Assembly (NCBI GenBank): GCA_948146395.1
Contig: OX411547.1
Coordinates: 32,654,614-32,718,613 of the forward strand
Length of the DNA stretch: 64,000 nucleotides
Reading direction: 5' to 3'
From: Fragum whitleyi
Lineage: Eukaryota; Mollusca; Bivalvia; Cardiida; Cardiidae
A program made the position numbers and the translations under genes. Below the pieces are notes generated by a model. The model was given only the letters and a program-made list of their open reading frames with translations, was not told the DNA's origin and searched no databases. Position 1 is the stretch's first letter. Every line of letters begins with the position of its first letter. Of the stretch, positions 63,396 to 64,000 are shown in pieces.

Positions 63396-64000
63396 GGGCA
63401 TTAAGAAGACTCTGATCAGACTGTGCAGATACACAAGCTAACCACTGATTTCCCCCCCCCCTCCCCCCCCCCCCCAAAAAAAATGTTATGTTTAAGTTTG
63501 ATCTTGATAAAAGACCTTGACATTCAGATGACCTTGACCTTCAAAGATTGGGATTGGTGAGAGAGACCTTTAAGCAAAATAAGAGCATTGTTACCCGAAA
63601 AGTGTTGAAATTATGGGAAGATATTTAGTTTGCAGGTTAAGTTTATGCAGACAGGTGGACATCTGATAAACAACACACACCAGGGCAGAGGTTATAAAAC
63701 TTTTCTCATTCTCAGTTCAAAATTTTCTCAAAATTCAATTTGAGATTATACCTGTAATTCTGTTTTAATACTCATTTTAATGTATAAACATAAAAGATGA
63801 TATAAATAAGTTGTTATAAATAACAACTTATTTATATCATCTTTTATTTTCGCACATTTATTTAAATTCAAAATTTAAGAAAATTCTCAGTTGAGCCTGA
63901 GAAAAGTTTTGTAACCTCGGGCTTTGATCTATTGTTGAGATGGAAAGTTTTTTTCATCAATAGCAGTAAGGCCTTTCTTTTTCCTCCCCTGACCTTAGAA

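Larger units (their letters stand above)
60663..64000 (-). other. AGAP intron (left part)
   Basis: No further AGAP exon (GTPase-like domain or its linker) was recognised to the right edge. The stretch is AT-rich with SINE copies, a P2 hairpin at 62728-62830, a C-homopolymer at about 63451-63474 and a hairpin at 63808-63845 (aagttgttat/ataacaactt), which resembles one at 15228-15265. Confidence 0.55.

Noticed and set aside
61000..64000. Further AGAP exons (GTPase-like domain) at the right edge
   Set aside because: Looked for G-motifs and the basic linker on the - strand; nothing splice-consistent was found.

Overview
This is an AT-rich, intron-rich animal genomic segment. The spacing of small exons, GT/AG introns, tRNA-headed SINEs and abundant short tandem-array transposons point to a lophotrochozoan, most likely a bivalve mollusc. 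That assignment is inferred from the two genes and the repeat style, not from a marker sequence.

Two protein genes lie tail to tail. On the + strand, nine exons between 559 and 11943 encode the C-terminal 430 residues and stop codon of translation initiation factor eIF4B; the RRM-containing N-terminus lies left of the window. On the - strand, exons from 60662 down to 29379 encode the C-terminal ~506 residues of an AGAP protein (Arf GTPase-activating protein with GTPase-like, split PH, Arf-GAP zinc-finger and ankyrin repeats). Its N-terminal GTPase-like part lies beyond the right edge. All exon phases join cleanly in both genes. The AGAP gene contains two 74-nt exons of equal phase for the same stretch of the PH domain, which look mutually exclusive.

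The rest is introns, 3' flanks and repeats. 1-11.9 kb: eIF4B introns with SINEs, a large foldback element, a tandem-array element with a SINE nested in it, a degenerate duplicated exon and a pogo-like transposon. 12-17 kb: probable eIF4B 3' region, with a TTAA-flanked transposon whose empty site is preserved next to it. 17-21 kb: tandem-array repeats nested in one another. 21-29.4 kb: no coding signal, scattered hairpin repeats, probable AGAP 3' region. 29.4-60.7 kb: AGAP exons and introns holding many tandem-array elements, a Tc1-like relic, a 2.2-kb TTAA transposon and many 60-80 bp hairpins. 60.7-64 kb: intron with SINE copies.

The most striking non-genic pattern is a superfamily of tandem-array elements that resemble Helentron-associated (HINE, 'pearl'-like) elements. 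Subfamilies differ in sequence, yet each keeps a 5' hairpin and a short inverted repeat linking its two ends, and most finish in a run of A. No CRISPR, bacterial operon, rRNA or viral gene was seen.
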